NCBI GenBank assembly: GCA_037044905.1
Contig: JBAOKB010000044.1
Coordinates: 1 to 64,000, forward strand
From: Hortaea werneckii
Lineage: Eukaryota > Ascomycota > Dothideomycetes > Mycosphaerellales > Teratosphaeriaceae
Direction of reading: 5' to 3'
Length of the DNA: 64,000 nt
The notes beneath the pieces were generated by a model. It was not told where the DNA came from and ran no database searches. It saw only the letters and a list, made by a program, of their open reading frames with translations. The stretch's first letter is position 1; each line of letters starts with the position of its first letter. Of the stretch, positions 34,557-44,630 are shown piece by piece. The position numbers were made by a program, and so were the translations under genes.

Positions 34557-35773
34557 CTAGCATCCTTCAGCTCTGACCTTGGCAGATTCCTTCACGTCGT
34601 CGCTCACACCCCAAGCCAAAGGACCGTCGTCAATGACCGTACTTCGCCTCACGTCCCTCGCGCCCATCGTGGAAGTGTAGGGATTAGCGCGGTGCATCGA
34701 CTGCCGGTTGTCCCACCATACAAGATCACCCCCATCTAACCATTCTAAGCTAAACACATACTGCGGCTGCGTGCAGTGATCAATCAGTTGCCATATCAGG
34801 GCCTGAGATCGCTCAATGGCTCGAGGGTCTTCAGCTTCGGGTGTGCAGTTCGCAACGGGGTTGACCTCCATGGGAGGGTCGAGGCCAAGGATACGCTTGG
34901 CATGCGCAGCTAGATAGAGAGTCTTTTGTCCATTAGGCGCTTTCTGAACCAAGTTGTGATATGCAGGAGGCTTCAGAGCACGCTCATGTTCAGTCGGCGC
35001 TTTGTAGACCGAAGGACTGCCAAGGAGTCGGGAATGCCAGAGGTCATGCTCGACGACGAGACCACTCAGCCGGTCCTTGATGTTGGCGGGCAAGTCTGCG
35101 TAAGCCCTTCTTGTATCTGCAAAATGGGTCCAAACGCCGCCGCGCTTTGGGTTCCCGTGAGATAGCAGCAAGGAATACTTCGAACTGCAAAATATAAAGT
35201 CAGCAGGAGATATATTCCCCAGTGCTTGCGCGCATACTACTGACCGTTGTTGATGATATGAGGAATCTGTATGCCATAATGCGTTGCCAAGACTATGATG
35301 CCAGCGTCGACTGTCTTCCTTCACAAGAGAGCCGTCAAGCTCCATGTTACTGACGTCCCAGAGGAAAGGCTCGCCCACACGATCATTCTCACGGCCGTAA
35401 TAGAAGGGGTTTGTCTCAAGCTTCGAGCCGAGCTGCTGTGAGAAAGCAATATGGCCAGCGTTGTCGAGACCGGTATTCCTGAAGACAAGGACAGCATACT
35501 TGTCCTGGAGTTCGACGAGCTGCCCTCTGTTAGCAAAAGGCCAGCATAGATTGAAAAAGGTCTTACTTGTTTCACAATACGGCCTGCATCCGGTTTGTCC
35601 CAAGCGACACCAGCCACTTCGGCGCCAAATGAGTAGTCGCCACATTCCATTATTGGTGTTACAGTGAGATCGCCATACTTGAGTGTCCGAAATGTGACGT
35701 TGATTCCATCATCCGCCGTTTGTTTACTTGGTGGCCAGCTATTCGGATATGTGGTTACGAAAGCGCGCGACAT
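34557..35773 (-). CDS. TauD/TfdA-family 2-oxoglutarate-dependent dioxygenase
   Basis: Fe(II)/2-oxoglutarate oxygenase; members hydroxylate small substrates such as taurine, 2,4-D or betaines, often releasing a side group. Three exons, 35773-35567, 35519-35245 and 35184-34557, encode 369 residues. The iron-binding His-x-Asp is in LWHTDSSYH (about residues 152-154). The distal His is in QSMHRANPY (about 325), and the 2-oxoglutarate-binding Arg lies in ARDVRRSTV about 15 residues on. An N-terminal segment (CGDYSFGAEVAGVAW) matches the usual start of the fold. Start at 35773 (MSRAFVTTYPNSWPP) is chosen; an in-frame Met further upstream at 35911 adds a basic stretch. It is transcribed divergently from the DUF3830 gene, with 309 bp between their starts. 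Substrate unknown. Confidence 0.93.
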
Positions 35774-36082
35774 GGCGGAGGCCTTGATCTGCTGTAATCG
35801 ACTACGATTGTACGCATTTGCCGTTTTATGATCGATGTACACTCCAAGCGCAGGGCCATTCGTACGAGCGGATAGATGCCGACGATGCCGATGCAGTCTA
35901 GAGATAAGCATCGGGTTTGTCGGGAGGCAAGCGACCCTGCCGGGTCTTCAGCCGCACTGGCCGAAGGCTTGGGCGAGATGTTTATCGGCCAACGTCTTTG
36001 GAGTTGGGAAGTGAAATGGTAGAACTTTCCAAAGAAAGACACGGCGAAATCATTCCCTTCCGAGGCCCTACCAATTCTAGAC
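35774..36082. promoter_or_regulatory. Divergent promoter with CGG-N6-CGG and GATA motifs
   Basis: 309 bp between the start codons of the dioxygenase (minus) and DUF3830 (plus) genes. It contains CGG-GTTTGT-CGG at 35912-35923, a spacing typical of Zn2Cys6 dimer sites. HGATAR-type motifs (AGATAAG at 35902-35908; CGATAA on the other strand at 35982-35987) could bind an AreA-like GATA factor. Function is inferred. Confidence 0.45.
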
Positions 36083-36508
36083 ATGGCAGATCTCGTGTTG
36101 ATTACCGCAGGGCCTTACCAATTCCTGGCCAAATTTGAAGAAGCTGCTCCACGAACAACCGAAGCCTTCAAGCAGCTGCTGCCTTATCGCAAACAATTGA
36201 TCCACGTTCGATGGAGCGGCGAGGGTATGTGGATTCCTCTTGGTGAGGAGGACCTAGGCGTACCTTTCGAAAACCATACAGCTCATCCAGACGCGGGACA
36301 TATTCTGCTATATCCTGGAGGGTTCTCCGAGACGGAGTTCCTCTTCTGCTACGGAGGTGTTCACTTTGCTAGTAAGATGGGCACTCTGGCAGCGAATCAT
36401 TTCCTCACCATCTTGGAAGGAAATGAGAACCTGAAAGCCTTGGGGGAAATGGTACTGTGGAAAGGCGCACAACCCGTTGTATTCGAGCTTGCAGATGAGA
36501 GAAAGTGA
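36083..36508 (+). CDS. DUF3830 family protein
   Basis: Single exon, 141 residues. Starts MADLVLITAGPYQFLAKFEE and continues with LIHVRWSGEGMWIPLGEEDL, ILLYPGGFSETEFLFCYGG and KMGTLAANHFLTILEG. This is the whole of a DUF3830 domain, a small beta-rich fold compared in the literature to cyclophilin-like proteins, and known mainly from bacteria. Its biochemical role is not established. The length equals the bare domain and there is no targeting signal. It is divergent from the dioxygenase gene and convergent with the Zn2Cys6 regulator gene (140 bp between their ends). Its place suggests an enzyme or binding protein in the same pathway; that is inference. Confidence 0.85.
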   Translation: MADLVLITAGPYQFLAKFEEAAPRTTEAFKQLLPYRKQLIHVRWSGEGMWIPLGEEDLGVPFENHTAHPDAGHILLYPGGFSETEFLFCYGGVHFASKMGTLAANHFLTILEGNENLKALGEMVLWKGAQPVVFELADERK

Positions 36509-36647
36509 GCTCACCTGACTCTGAATCGTGTTTCCCTTGCTGACTACTTTGAGCAGAATTGATTCGTTTAATGAGAAGCAGCACATTAAGCGCAGCGGAA
36601 TGGCACCGAAGCTGTAGCCCTTGCCTAGTATATGGCTGTTCTGTTCG

Positions 36648-38884
36648 TCAACCAAAGAACGAGTCCGGCTGTGGCCACCCGAAATTGTTTTCAGCGCCTG
36701 AGCCGTTGAAGATTCCCAACCAGTCGGCTTCGTCCAAGAATCCAGCAAGATCTTGTTCGGTGAGTTCGTTTGGGATCTGGCCCTCAGTCCTCTCGGGATT
36801 TGACGTTACCAAGATCAAATTGGATGCCTTCTTTATCGTCTCCATTAAGTTCTGGGCCGGGTGAAGGGACGTATTCTCACAAACATCCTCAAATACGGAG
36901 AGGCTAAGCTTGACAAGGCAGGAGAGCCGAGAGGTATTGCAAGGCCAGCTTGGGGCTCGGTTGATCGGGAGACTGGGCGGCGTCAGGCAGCACAGATTCA
37001 ATGCTTCTAAAGGAAAGCCGTTAGCAAGCTGAGGCATATCTACAGCCTCGTGCAAACTCACCGTCAATCACGCCACGTACGTAGCACAGGATGAGAAAGA
37101 CTGTCGCAAATGTCAAGGAGATCCAAGTAAGGTCCACAGCATACTTCAAGTGCTCTGTTGCACGTTTATCGATGGGGAAGGGGCCAGGCGGAATTTCCGT
37201 TGCTCCTGAGGTCCTATATTTGGTAAAAAGTACTTGCCCGCATTCTGAAAACGCTAACAGTATGTGCGCTGACGATTTGACGCTGATGTCCAAGGACTGT
37301 AACATATGTAGTTGCAGTATGTGACATTGTTCGGTCTGAGAGAACAGTTTGCCTAGCGGAGCAGTGTTCATTGCTAGCCTGTACCATCTCCAAGACGTAA
37401 AAGGAATACAGTGGTGCTGATTTTGTGTGTTCTGCAAGCGGTTCGCCCAAATGTTTGACCAAGTCTCCATTTCCAAGTTCAAGTGAGAAAGCTGTCTGTC
37501 GCTGAGGTGTCGTGGTGAACGGAGCCCGGCCTTCTGCAAACTTCGATTGATGATCGCCACAAGCTCAACAAGCGCGGTAATGCGGGTGTCCCCTGGTTCT
37601 TGAGACTCCGGGTGATCCAGAAATGTAGAGCCAACATCAGCTATTGGGATGGGATCCACAGTCATCGGGAGGCCAGAGGATAGCATGAGATTACAGTCGC
37701 AGGAGACAAGATTCCTCCAGACCCTAAAGCGTGAGAGATCCATTTCAGAATCTACTTCGGAGTGCGACAGATCTTCCTCGAGACCAAGCAGAGTAGAAAA
37801 ACGAGCGGCTGTGCCAAGGACTGACCTAAGCAATCACGTCAGCATGCCACTTATAGCAGGGGATAACAAGACTATCACACCAAGCGCTCAGGTCACTGTA
37901 GTTGCTGCGCTTAGTCCTCCGGTCGCCAGGTGCGTGATCCAGCCTTTCGAGTGGCATCCATTGAACATGTAACAGCAGCACACAAACTGCGTCAAGGTCA
38001 ATGTCTGCAGACTCGGGCCACAGTACCGCGTCTGCGAGCATGTTTTCGTAAAGCTCTGTCAACTTGTGCATCTGCCATTGCCTCTGATGATCGGAGCAAG
38101 CGGTCATCGTCCGGGATGGGCGCACGCGGAAGGCGATTGTGCAGATTGAAAGAAGCAGTCTCGAGCGCTGGCCAATTAGCTTTTCGGCAGAAATCTCAGT
38201 GCTCAGGAACGGTGCCATGGGATGATAATGCTCTGTATACCGCCTGACTACGTCAGATGCTTCTCTGTAAGTGAGAATCTTCCGGACGACTGGATCGTAT
38301 CGAGCGTGGCGATGAGAATGTGCGTGGTCGCTCAGCAAAGTTCTAGTAGGGGCGGCTCCTTCTATGCCTCGCAGCGACTGCAAGGTAGCTGTTGGCGGGC
38401 CCAGATCCATGTTATCCATTCGAAACCCTTCAGCAGGAGAAGTCTGCTCGCCTTGTGCGGGGACGTCCAGATCAGCGTCTCCGTACTGATCGTATGGAGT
38501 CTGTGGATCCGTCGTTTGGATCGCTGGACCCGGGACGGGGCTTGGGCTGTTTGTTGCTCCCTGTGTTGATTCCAATCGCGCAATGCGGGCCTCATGCAAC
38601 GCAATAGTCGCTTCTTGCGACCGAAGACGTCTCTGCAAGTCGACCATGAGCTGCGCTGCATCCGAAGGGCTGACATTTGGATGGGACTGCAAGTCCTCTA
38701 TTTCGAATGAGCAAGTAAGTTCGAGGCTGCGGCACCTCTTACAGGGAGTTGTCCTGCCATTGCTGGCTACGGCAACCTGCATGCATCGTTGCTTTCTGGA
38801 TCGACATTGCAAGCAGGCGCGTCTACTTCTACGCAGCTTGTTCGAATCTTCGCTGTTGCCGTTCAAACTTGGTGCCGCGCTCAT
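36648..38884 (-). CDS. Zn2Cys6 transcription factor
   Basis: Fungal binuclear zinc-cluster regulator, likely nuclear, and the probable pathway-specific regulator of the surrounding cluster. Three exons, 38884-37881, 37825-37062 and 37006-36648, give 708 residues. The DNA-binding finger is near residues 24-58: CLQCRSRKQRC, a 13-residue loop that is longer than usual, then CKRCRSLELTC. A predicted short coiled coil follows (LMVDLQRRLRSQEATIALHE), suited to dimerisation. The middle homology region runs from about residue 240 (VVRRYTEHYHPMAPFLSTEI) through YSDLSAW-SVLGTAARFSTLLGLE, which spans the first junction. The C-terminus has GIFNGSGAENNFGWPQPDSF, an acidic and aromatic tail plausible as an activation region. 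Confidence 0.92.
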
Positions 38885-39349
38885 GTTCTGGCAGAAGAAA
38901 TGATGGATACCATGACATGGAGGATGCGGCGACAAGAGCCCTTTGGCTCCTACACAAGCGACTAGATGGCACTGAGTCAGCCATCTTATCTCACGAAGCG
39001 AACTGCGAGATTTCGCGACATGAGACGATGGACGAAGCAGGCGGTGGGATTCTGGCGATCCAGCACTGGTCCGTGCTATCGGTCCTTGGCCACCAATTAG
39101 ACACAGCCAATTAAATGTGACGAGGCGAAACTTCACTTCGATCTCCCGCAGGCCCATAGGCACAAACAGTGCGACTTAGCGGACCTCTGCGCTTTATGTC
39201 CTCAAGGTCTTCTAGACAGATGGTAGAGGCACAAACAATGGGATACTATAGATGTAACTTCATCCGGATTGAAACACTAATAGGTACTCTACAGGTTGGC
39301 CAATTGCGTCTACTCGCAGGGTCCTCACCTCAAAGCAAATCTGACGAGC
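38885..39349. other. Intergenic, regulator promoter
   Basis: Lies between the 5' end of the Zn2Cys6 gene and the 3' end of the permease gene, both minus strand. The regulator's reading frame stays open upstream to 39163, but that extension looks non-coding. No other feature. Confidence 0.5.
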
Positions 39350-41354
39350 TTATATGGTCTGGGAAAACTTCTTCCAAAAGCCCGTGGGTGCTGGTCCACT
39401 CTCCATTTCCAAGGACGAGCCCGTTGAGAAGTCCATATCTTCATAACGTATCATCTTGCTCTTCTTGATGAGTTTGTATCCGACGAAGAGTGCGGCGAAG
39501 AACGGGATTGGGAAGTAAGTGGTGATGAATGCCGAAGTGTCGAATTCATGTATGAAGCTGGTGAAGCCGCCAAAGATGACGACAATGATGCAGACGACGA
39601 GTCCGTAATAGCTGAGATAAGGCTGCAAAGGTGCTGTGTAAGCCAGTGTGGATTTGCGGTCGATGCCTTGGACTTTGAGGCCTTTGTGCCAACGGATGCT
39701 CGTCCACAGGATACAAGTCCAGGAAACCATGCCGCACAATGCAGTCATTGAGGAGAAATAGCCGAAGGCGGTGCCAGCCGAACCTTTGGCCGCGGCCATG
39801 AAAGATAGCAGAGAGAAGAATGAGCAGAAGACTACAGCTACCCACGGAAGACCGTCTTTTCTCAGCTTCGCAAAGATCTGCGGTGCTTGTCCTCGTCCTG
39901 TACAATGTCAGCTAGGCGTCTTAGATGTCAAGCCAGGGCTTACGTACGTGTTAGAGCAAACAAGGCTCTTGAGGACATGAAAAGATCGGCACACCCAGCA
40001 GACCATGCGCTCGTTAGTAGAGCAGCATTGATGATAGAGGGAAGGACCGATATGCCTGCATTCTTGATAGCAATCACGAAAGGACTCTTTGCCGCTGTTG
40101 ACTCCAAATCCAACGATGGGTCCGAAGGAGACACCAGAAGCCCGATTACAAAGGCGCTGGCAATGTAAAACAAAATGAGTCGCACCCAGACAGTTCGAAT
40201 GGCTTTGGGAACCGTCCGCCGAGGGTCTGCGGCTTCAGCTGCAGCGATGGCGGTGATCTCGGTGCCAATGAATGCAAAAGCCGCGCTGATGAGAACGCTG
40301 AAGAAGCCGAGGAAACGTCCCTTCGCGCCTGGGATGCCTGCGTACTGGACAAATCCTCCCGTCTGATTCCAGAATCGAAAACCTATGGCTTCGCCATCGG
40401 GGCCGCCTCCAGCGGTGATGACAACGCCAGTGATGATGAGGCCGATCACGGTGATTACCTTGATACCTGCAAGGGCGATTGTCAGAGATGCTCGAGCCAA
40501 CGATGAAGGATCTTGAACGAACTGCAGAACCAGAACTCCATCTCGCCAAATGCACGGGTGCCCGCAAAGTTGATAGCAAGAACCTAAGCAATCGCACGAC
40601 CAGTCAGTCCATGTCTCCATCGTCGGGCACGCGACAACGCTTTGACTAACCACTATCAACATTAAGCCCACCCACATGGCATTGTTGCAGACTCCCGTCG
40701 TACAGGTGGATCCGGGGTCACTCGCAGGCGTCCAGTAGGAGACGAGCACCGCGGCGGCCGAAATCTCAGCGGGGAGCACGATAATGTAGTTGTACCAGTA
40801 GAGCCAACCTACATCCCCAGTCAGACACTGCCTCCAAGGAATGTATCAAAGAGGCAACACAGTCGCTTACCCATGGCAAAGCCAAGCTCGGGAGATACCT
40901 TTTGAGTTGCAGTCAGCGATAACACGGCTTGACCCAGGATTGCGGGGAGCTTCTTCGTACGAATCGAGAGGCCAACGTGAATTGACCGCCAGGCAATGGA
41001 AACTGCGTGATCATCTCGCCCAATGCGACCTATGCGACGTCGTCAGCATGTGTCGAGTCTCTTGTCAGCATCTTAACTAACCATGACACTGTAAAGCAGC
41101 GAGGCCATTATACAGTAGCTTAGCAATAAGCCAGCAGGACCTCCATTCTTGAGATTGTCTGCAGTGCCCAAGAACAAGCCAGTCCCAATGACACCACCGA
41201 TTGCAATCATCTGAACATGGCGAGGTCGTAATGGGCGCCTTAGATCCTCTTGGCGGCCAATTTCGACGTCCGGAATCACTCCAACATCTGGAAAGGTCTT
41301 CGATTCGGACATCTTGTGATCGTTGACATCGCTTGCAGAGTGCATGTTGGACAT
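39350..41354 (-). CDS. Amino-acid permease (YAT/AAP family)
   Basis: Plasma-membrane amino acid/proton symporter of the APC superfamily. Seven exons: 41354-41082, 41029-40961, 40898-40871 (28 nt), 40808-40651, 40583-40523, 40466-39948 and 39897-39350. They total 551 residues, standard for the family. The first membrane helix carries the signature RPRHVQMIAIGGVIGTGLFL. Next come VALGEMITQFPLPGGQFT, the AMWVGLMLIV helix, INFAGTRAFGEMEFWF, the FAFIGTEITAIAAAEAADP segment and WSAGCADLFMSSRALFALTR. About twelve membrane helices can be counted. Each junction restores expected family sequence. Divergent from the aldolase gene, with 384 bp between starts. The cargo is probably an amino acid or a derivative; the exact one cannot be read. 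It suggests the cluster consumes an imported nitrogen compound. Confidence 0.93.
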
Positions 41355-41738
41355 GAAAGGACGGAAAAGCACTTTTCACAAATCCAGATCTGGTCGTCGA
41401 TACAGGGGCGATGCTTTTAGATATAGACCTTCTACACCAGTCCATACGGGGAGCTATCTGCCCTGTCTGCCTAATGCATGTACTTGCCGGTGCTAGACTC
41501 TTCTCGTTTTGCGGGAGACGTAGGGGCAGCGATAAGAGTGCGGCATTATCGGCTTGCAGCCCGAGAAGATAGGATCGTGCGCCGAAAGCGCCGCTGCTTG
41601 CCCGACTTTCCGCTTTGAGGTCTGAGACGTAAATACTCCTGAAGGCGTGATAACCATGTCCGTAGCCGATTCCGTACTTCCGAGAAAGAAGACAAGAAAC
41701 ACGTGAATACCAATTACTTGCAGCATCGGGTCGCTGTG
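41355..41738. promoter_or_regulatory. Divergent promoter with CGG-N6-CGG and GATA motifs
   Basis: 384 bp between the permease (minus) and aldolase (plus) starts. CGG-CATTAT-CGG at 41541-41552 has the same layout as in the dioxygenase/DUF3830 promoter. CGATAAG sits just before it (41530-41536), with AGATAGG near 41567. Co-regulation and nitrogen control are inferred. Confidence 0.45.
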
Positions 41739-43085
41739 ATGGCTGCGAACGGTCTCAAGAAGGCGTCTCGTCGCACATTGAAACCAGGTCTTTATGGCCC
41801 ACTCCCGACCTTTTGGGACCAAGATGAGGAACTAGATCTCATTAGCTTTCGGAAACACCTGCTAAGTATTGCATTCTTGCGATGTTGGATTTGTGGAAAT
41901 GTTCTAACCGGAAAGTATTGTAGACCTAGCTGAAAAGGGCATTGGTAATGGGTCCCATATTCGTGTGTTGGTTTAGCTACTGACAACGGCACATAGTGCC
42001 GGTGTGTGCAGGTTCTCTCGGTGAAGCTGTCCATATGGTACGCTCCTATTCTAGACGTACTGAGCCTTCGAAACTGAGGGCCAATCATATAGACCCGCGA
42101 TGAGCGTATGCAACTCATCCAATTCACCAGGAAGACTCTGGATGATGCAGCTCTGTCGTTCGTTCCCATTGTCGCCGGTGTTGGAGGCTCCAGCACACGC
42201 GAAACGATTCGATTGGCAAATGATGCTGCTGATGCCGGAGCGTGAGTTGTTTCAAGCGGCATGCGAAGTGCTTTGCGTCCTGCAGTAGTTGACACCGATA
42301 CAGAGATGCGGGTATGGTGATCTTGCCAGCTTACTATGCGGCGAGCCTCGCTGCGGACGAGAGGCAGATCGTCCAGTATTACGTGGACATCTGCAAAGGC
42401 TCTCCGGTAAGAACAGTCGAACATCCATCTTGGGTCAAAGCTGATTGATATTACAGATCCCTTTGCTTCTGTACAACTTTCCAGCCAACGCAGCCGGCCT
42501 AGACATGTCCGGCACCGTGATTGAGGAAATAGTGCGGCAGGCACCGAATCTCTGCGGAGTCAAGCTTACGTGTCCTGGCAATAAGGAGAAGTTGGCCAAG
42601 CTTACTGCGATGGTAGATGACGAGCCTACGATCAACACTTGCCGCGGTTCTCCTCTATTATTTCTCGATGGTCTGATCTCCGATTTCACGCCATGGATGC
42701 AGATGGGGGGCCATGGCACGGTGAGCGGCATACCAAATTTTGCGCCCTGTGCTGGTGTACGACTGTGGGATCTCTTGACAAAGGCAGCACCGAGCGGAGA
42801 AGAGGTTGCAGAAGCTGTCAAGATTCAAGAGATCATGGCGAAAGCAGATGCTTTCGCCGTCCCGGCTGGTGTACGAGGAATGAGTAAATCGTCCGCTGAG
42901 TCCATCCTAATGTTCTCACACGCTGACCGGTTTCAGAGTATGTTCTCAACAAGCTTCATGGGTATAGTCCACTCCCACGGAGACCATTGTTGCCGCTTGA
43001 CGACGCAGAGGGACGGCTGTTCATGGATTGCCTGAAAGTTCTACTTCAGCTTGAGAGGGATCTTGAGCAAGCCAAAGGGATCTGA
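41739..43085 (+). CDS. DapA-family (dihydrodipicolinate synthase-like) aldolase
   Basis: Class I, Schiff-base aldolase of the N-acetylneuraminate lyase/DapA superfamily. Members make or cleave pyruvate-derived adducts such as 4-hydroxy-2-oxoglutarate or keto-deoxy sugar acids. Seven exons: 41739-41865, 41924-41944 (21 nt), 41997-42037, 42093-42241, 42304-42406, 42457-42883 and 42937-43085. They encode 338 residues. Landmarks: GLYGPLPTFWDQDEEL at the N-terminus, the pyruvate-binding AGSLGEAVHM, the catalytic Tyr in LLLYNFPANAAG (about 153) and the Schiff-base Lys in LCGVKLTCPGN (about 183). The usual C-terminus GYSPLPRRPLLPLDDAEG is present. Fungi make lysine by the aminoadipate route, so a catabolic role is more likely than lysine synthesis. 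Rightmost gene of the cluster. Confidence 0.9.
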
Positions 43086-43719
43086 ATCGAGAGCCGAGAG
43101 CCATTATTATGCACAGTGTGCCATCCGACCTGAGCCTCACCTCCGGCTATGTAGAGTGAACTTAGATCAAATCGAGCTCAAATCGATTGTGTACCGACAC
43201 GATGATACCTACCTAGGTAGGTACGAAACAATCTGCTCGGCATGTACGTAAGTACGAGGGAGTGCTCGGAAGTCCGGACGGTCAAGCATCTTGTCATCAC
43301 GTCCTGGAATGAATGCTAATTAGTCCGCTTATCTAACCTTCTTAATTGTCCATAATCTCCAGGGACTGTGTACATTATCCGAGTTAAGTGGCGTGCGGTC
43401 GATTTCCGCCAACCCAACCACATGCAGGTACGCAGCACGTACTACGTATTCGTAAGAGCTTTCTAATCAACTTCATCTTGAGGCCTAAACGTATTCAAGT
43501 AATTGACATGGCGGAATCAGCATTAGGTTGTTTCGCAGCCGCACCTTCTCTCAAGCTTATGAAATCATTCATAAGTCTTGCTTAATACACCGCGCTCTAC
43601 GACGTAAGTGCCAAAGCGAAGGTATGCGCCTTCACCGTAGTATCGGCGCTACCATTGCAACTTTCACCGTCCTTGCCCTTGCCTATTTAATAACCCTCCA
43701 CCTGCCCCTCTACGAGAAG
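43086..43719. other. Intergenic at right edge of the cluster
   Basis: Contains a palindromic TACCTACCTAGGTAGGTA at about 43206-43223 and the right copy of the flanking repeat (43315-43433). It leads into the nitroreductase gene, whose frame is open from about 43530. Confidence 0.6.
43315..43433 (+). repeat. Right copy (B) of diverged direct repeat flanking the gene cluster
   Basis: Partner of the repeat at 30983-31093, same orientation, about 12.3 kb away. It begins with GCTAATTAGTCCGCTTATCT and has a 34-bp spacer between blocks 1 and 2, against 15 bp in copy A. It lies between the aldolase gene and the nitroreductase gene. Confidence 0.75.
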
Positions 43720-44630
43720 ATGGCTGCCCCACTACTCCTCCGTTCCACCTCATCTACCATCTCCAGACTTCTCCCGCGATTCAATCGTCTCAACGCTCCT
43801 CTGCTCAGACCAGCAACCACGTCCTCATTACAACACCCGCTCAACCCGACAACCACCACCACCACCTCCCGTCCCTTCACGTCCACCATGTCTCCCTCCT
43901 CCGCCGAGACCATGTCCTTCAAGGACGCTATCCACCTCCGACGAAGCATCTACGCCCTCAACAAACAGAGTCCGATCGCCGACTCTAAGATCGAAGAGAT
44001 TGTCCGTACGGCGCTCAAAGAGGTTCCCTCTTCCTTCAACTCGCAGTCCACTCGGCTCGTGGTGCTGCTGAAGGACGACCACGACAAGTTCTGGGACATT
44101 GTGCGGGATATCCTCAAAGCGCATGTGCCCGAGGACAAGTGGGAACATACCGGGAACAGGATCAAGGGGTTTAGAGGGGGTTATGGAACTGTGAGTTCTC
44201 TCTCCAACAACTAATCCCTAGCTATTCTCATCACGCTACTCGCTATTCCCTGGGTAAATTGAACAAAGACTGACCGTCCATGCCCTGACAACAGATCCTC
44301 TTCTACGAAGACCCGGAACCCATCAAAAACCTCCAGACCAAACTCCCCACCTACGCAGACAAATTCCCGACCTGGTCCGAGCACACGTCTGCCATGCACC
44401 AGTACATGCTGTGGACGGCGCTGGAAGCGGAAGGCTTCGGCTGTAATCTGCAGCACTATAACCCGCTGCCGGACCAGAAGGCGAGTGCGGAGTGGAAGAT
44501 CCCGTTGGAGTGGAGTCTCAAGGCGCAGTTGGTTTTTGGTGGGGTTGAGGAAGGGGCGCGAGAGGCGTTGAAGGCTAAGGATGAAGTTCCGATGGCGGAG
44601 AGGTTGTTTGTTCATGGGGCTTCTTCTTAG
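43720..44630 (+). CDS. Nitroreductase-like flavoprotein (fungal FRM2/HBN1 type)
   Basis: FMN-dependent oxidoreductase family; yeast relatives have been linked to lipid signalling and oxidative stress. Two exons, 43720-44190 and 44295-44630 (intron 104 nt, phase 0), give 268 residues. The core reads MSFKDAIHLRRSIYALNKQS, EEIVRTALKEVPSSFNSQST, GTILFYEDPEPIKNL across the junction, and MHQYMLWTALEAEGFGCNLQ. It ends with the usual VPMAERLFVHG. About 67 residues precede the domain, rich in Ser, Thr, Arg and Leu with few acids, as in a mitochondrial targeting sequence. A Met 32 codons upstream (43624) would add a hydrophobic helix instead. It sits just outside the right flanking repeat and so probably belongs to the core genome. 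Confidence 0.87.

Noticed and set aside
38885..39164. N-terminal extension of the Zn2Cys6 regulator up to 39163
   Set aside because: The frame is open, but the translated extension has no finger-like or conserved sequence; the Met at 38884 places the finger at the usual distance from the start.
43206..43223. Palindrome TACCTACCTAGGTAGGTA as a possible transposon end or operator
   Set aside because: Related TACCTAGGTA-type sequence also appears elsewhere in the window (near 2331-2345), and this site is unlinked to the flanking repeat's ends, so no specific role can be argued.
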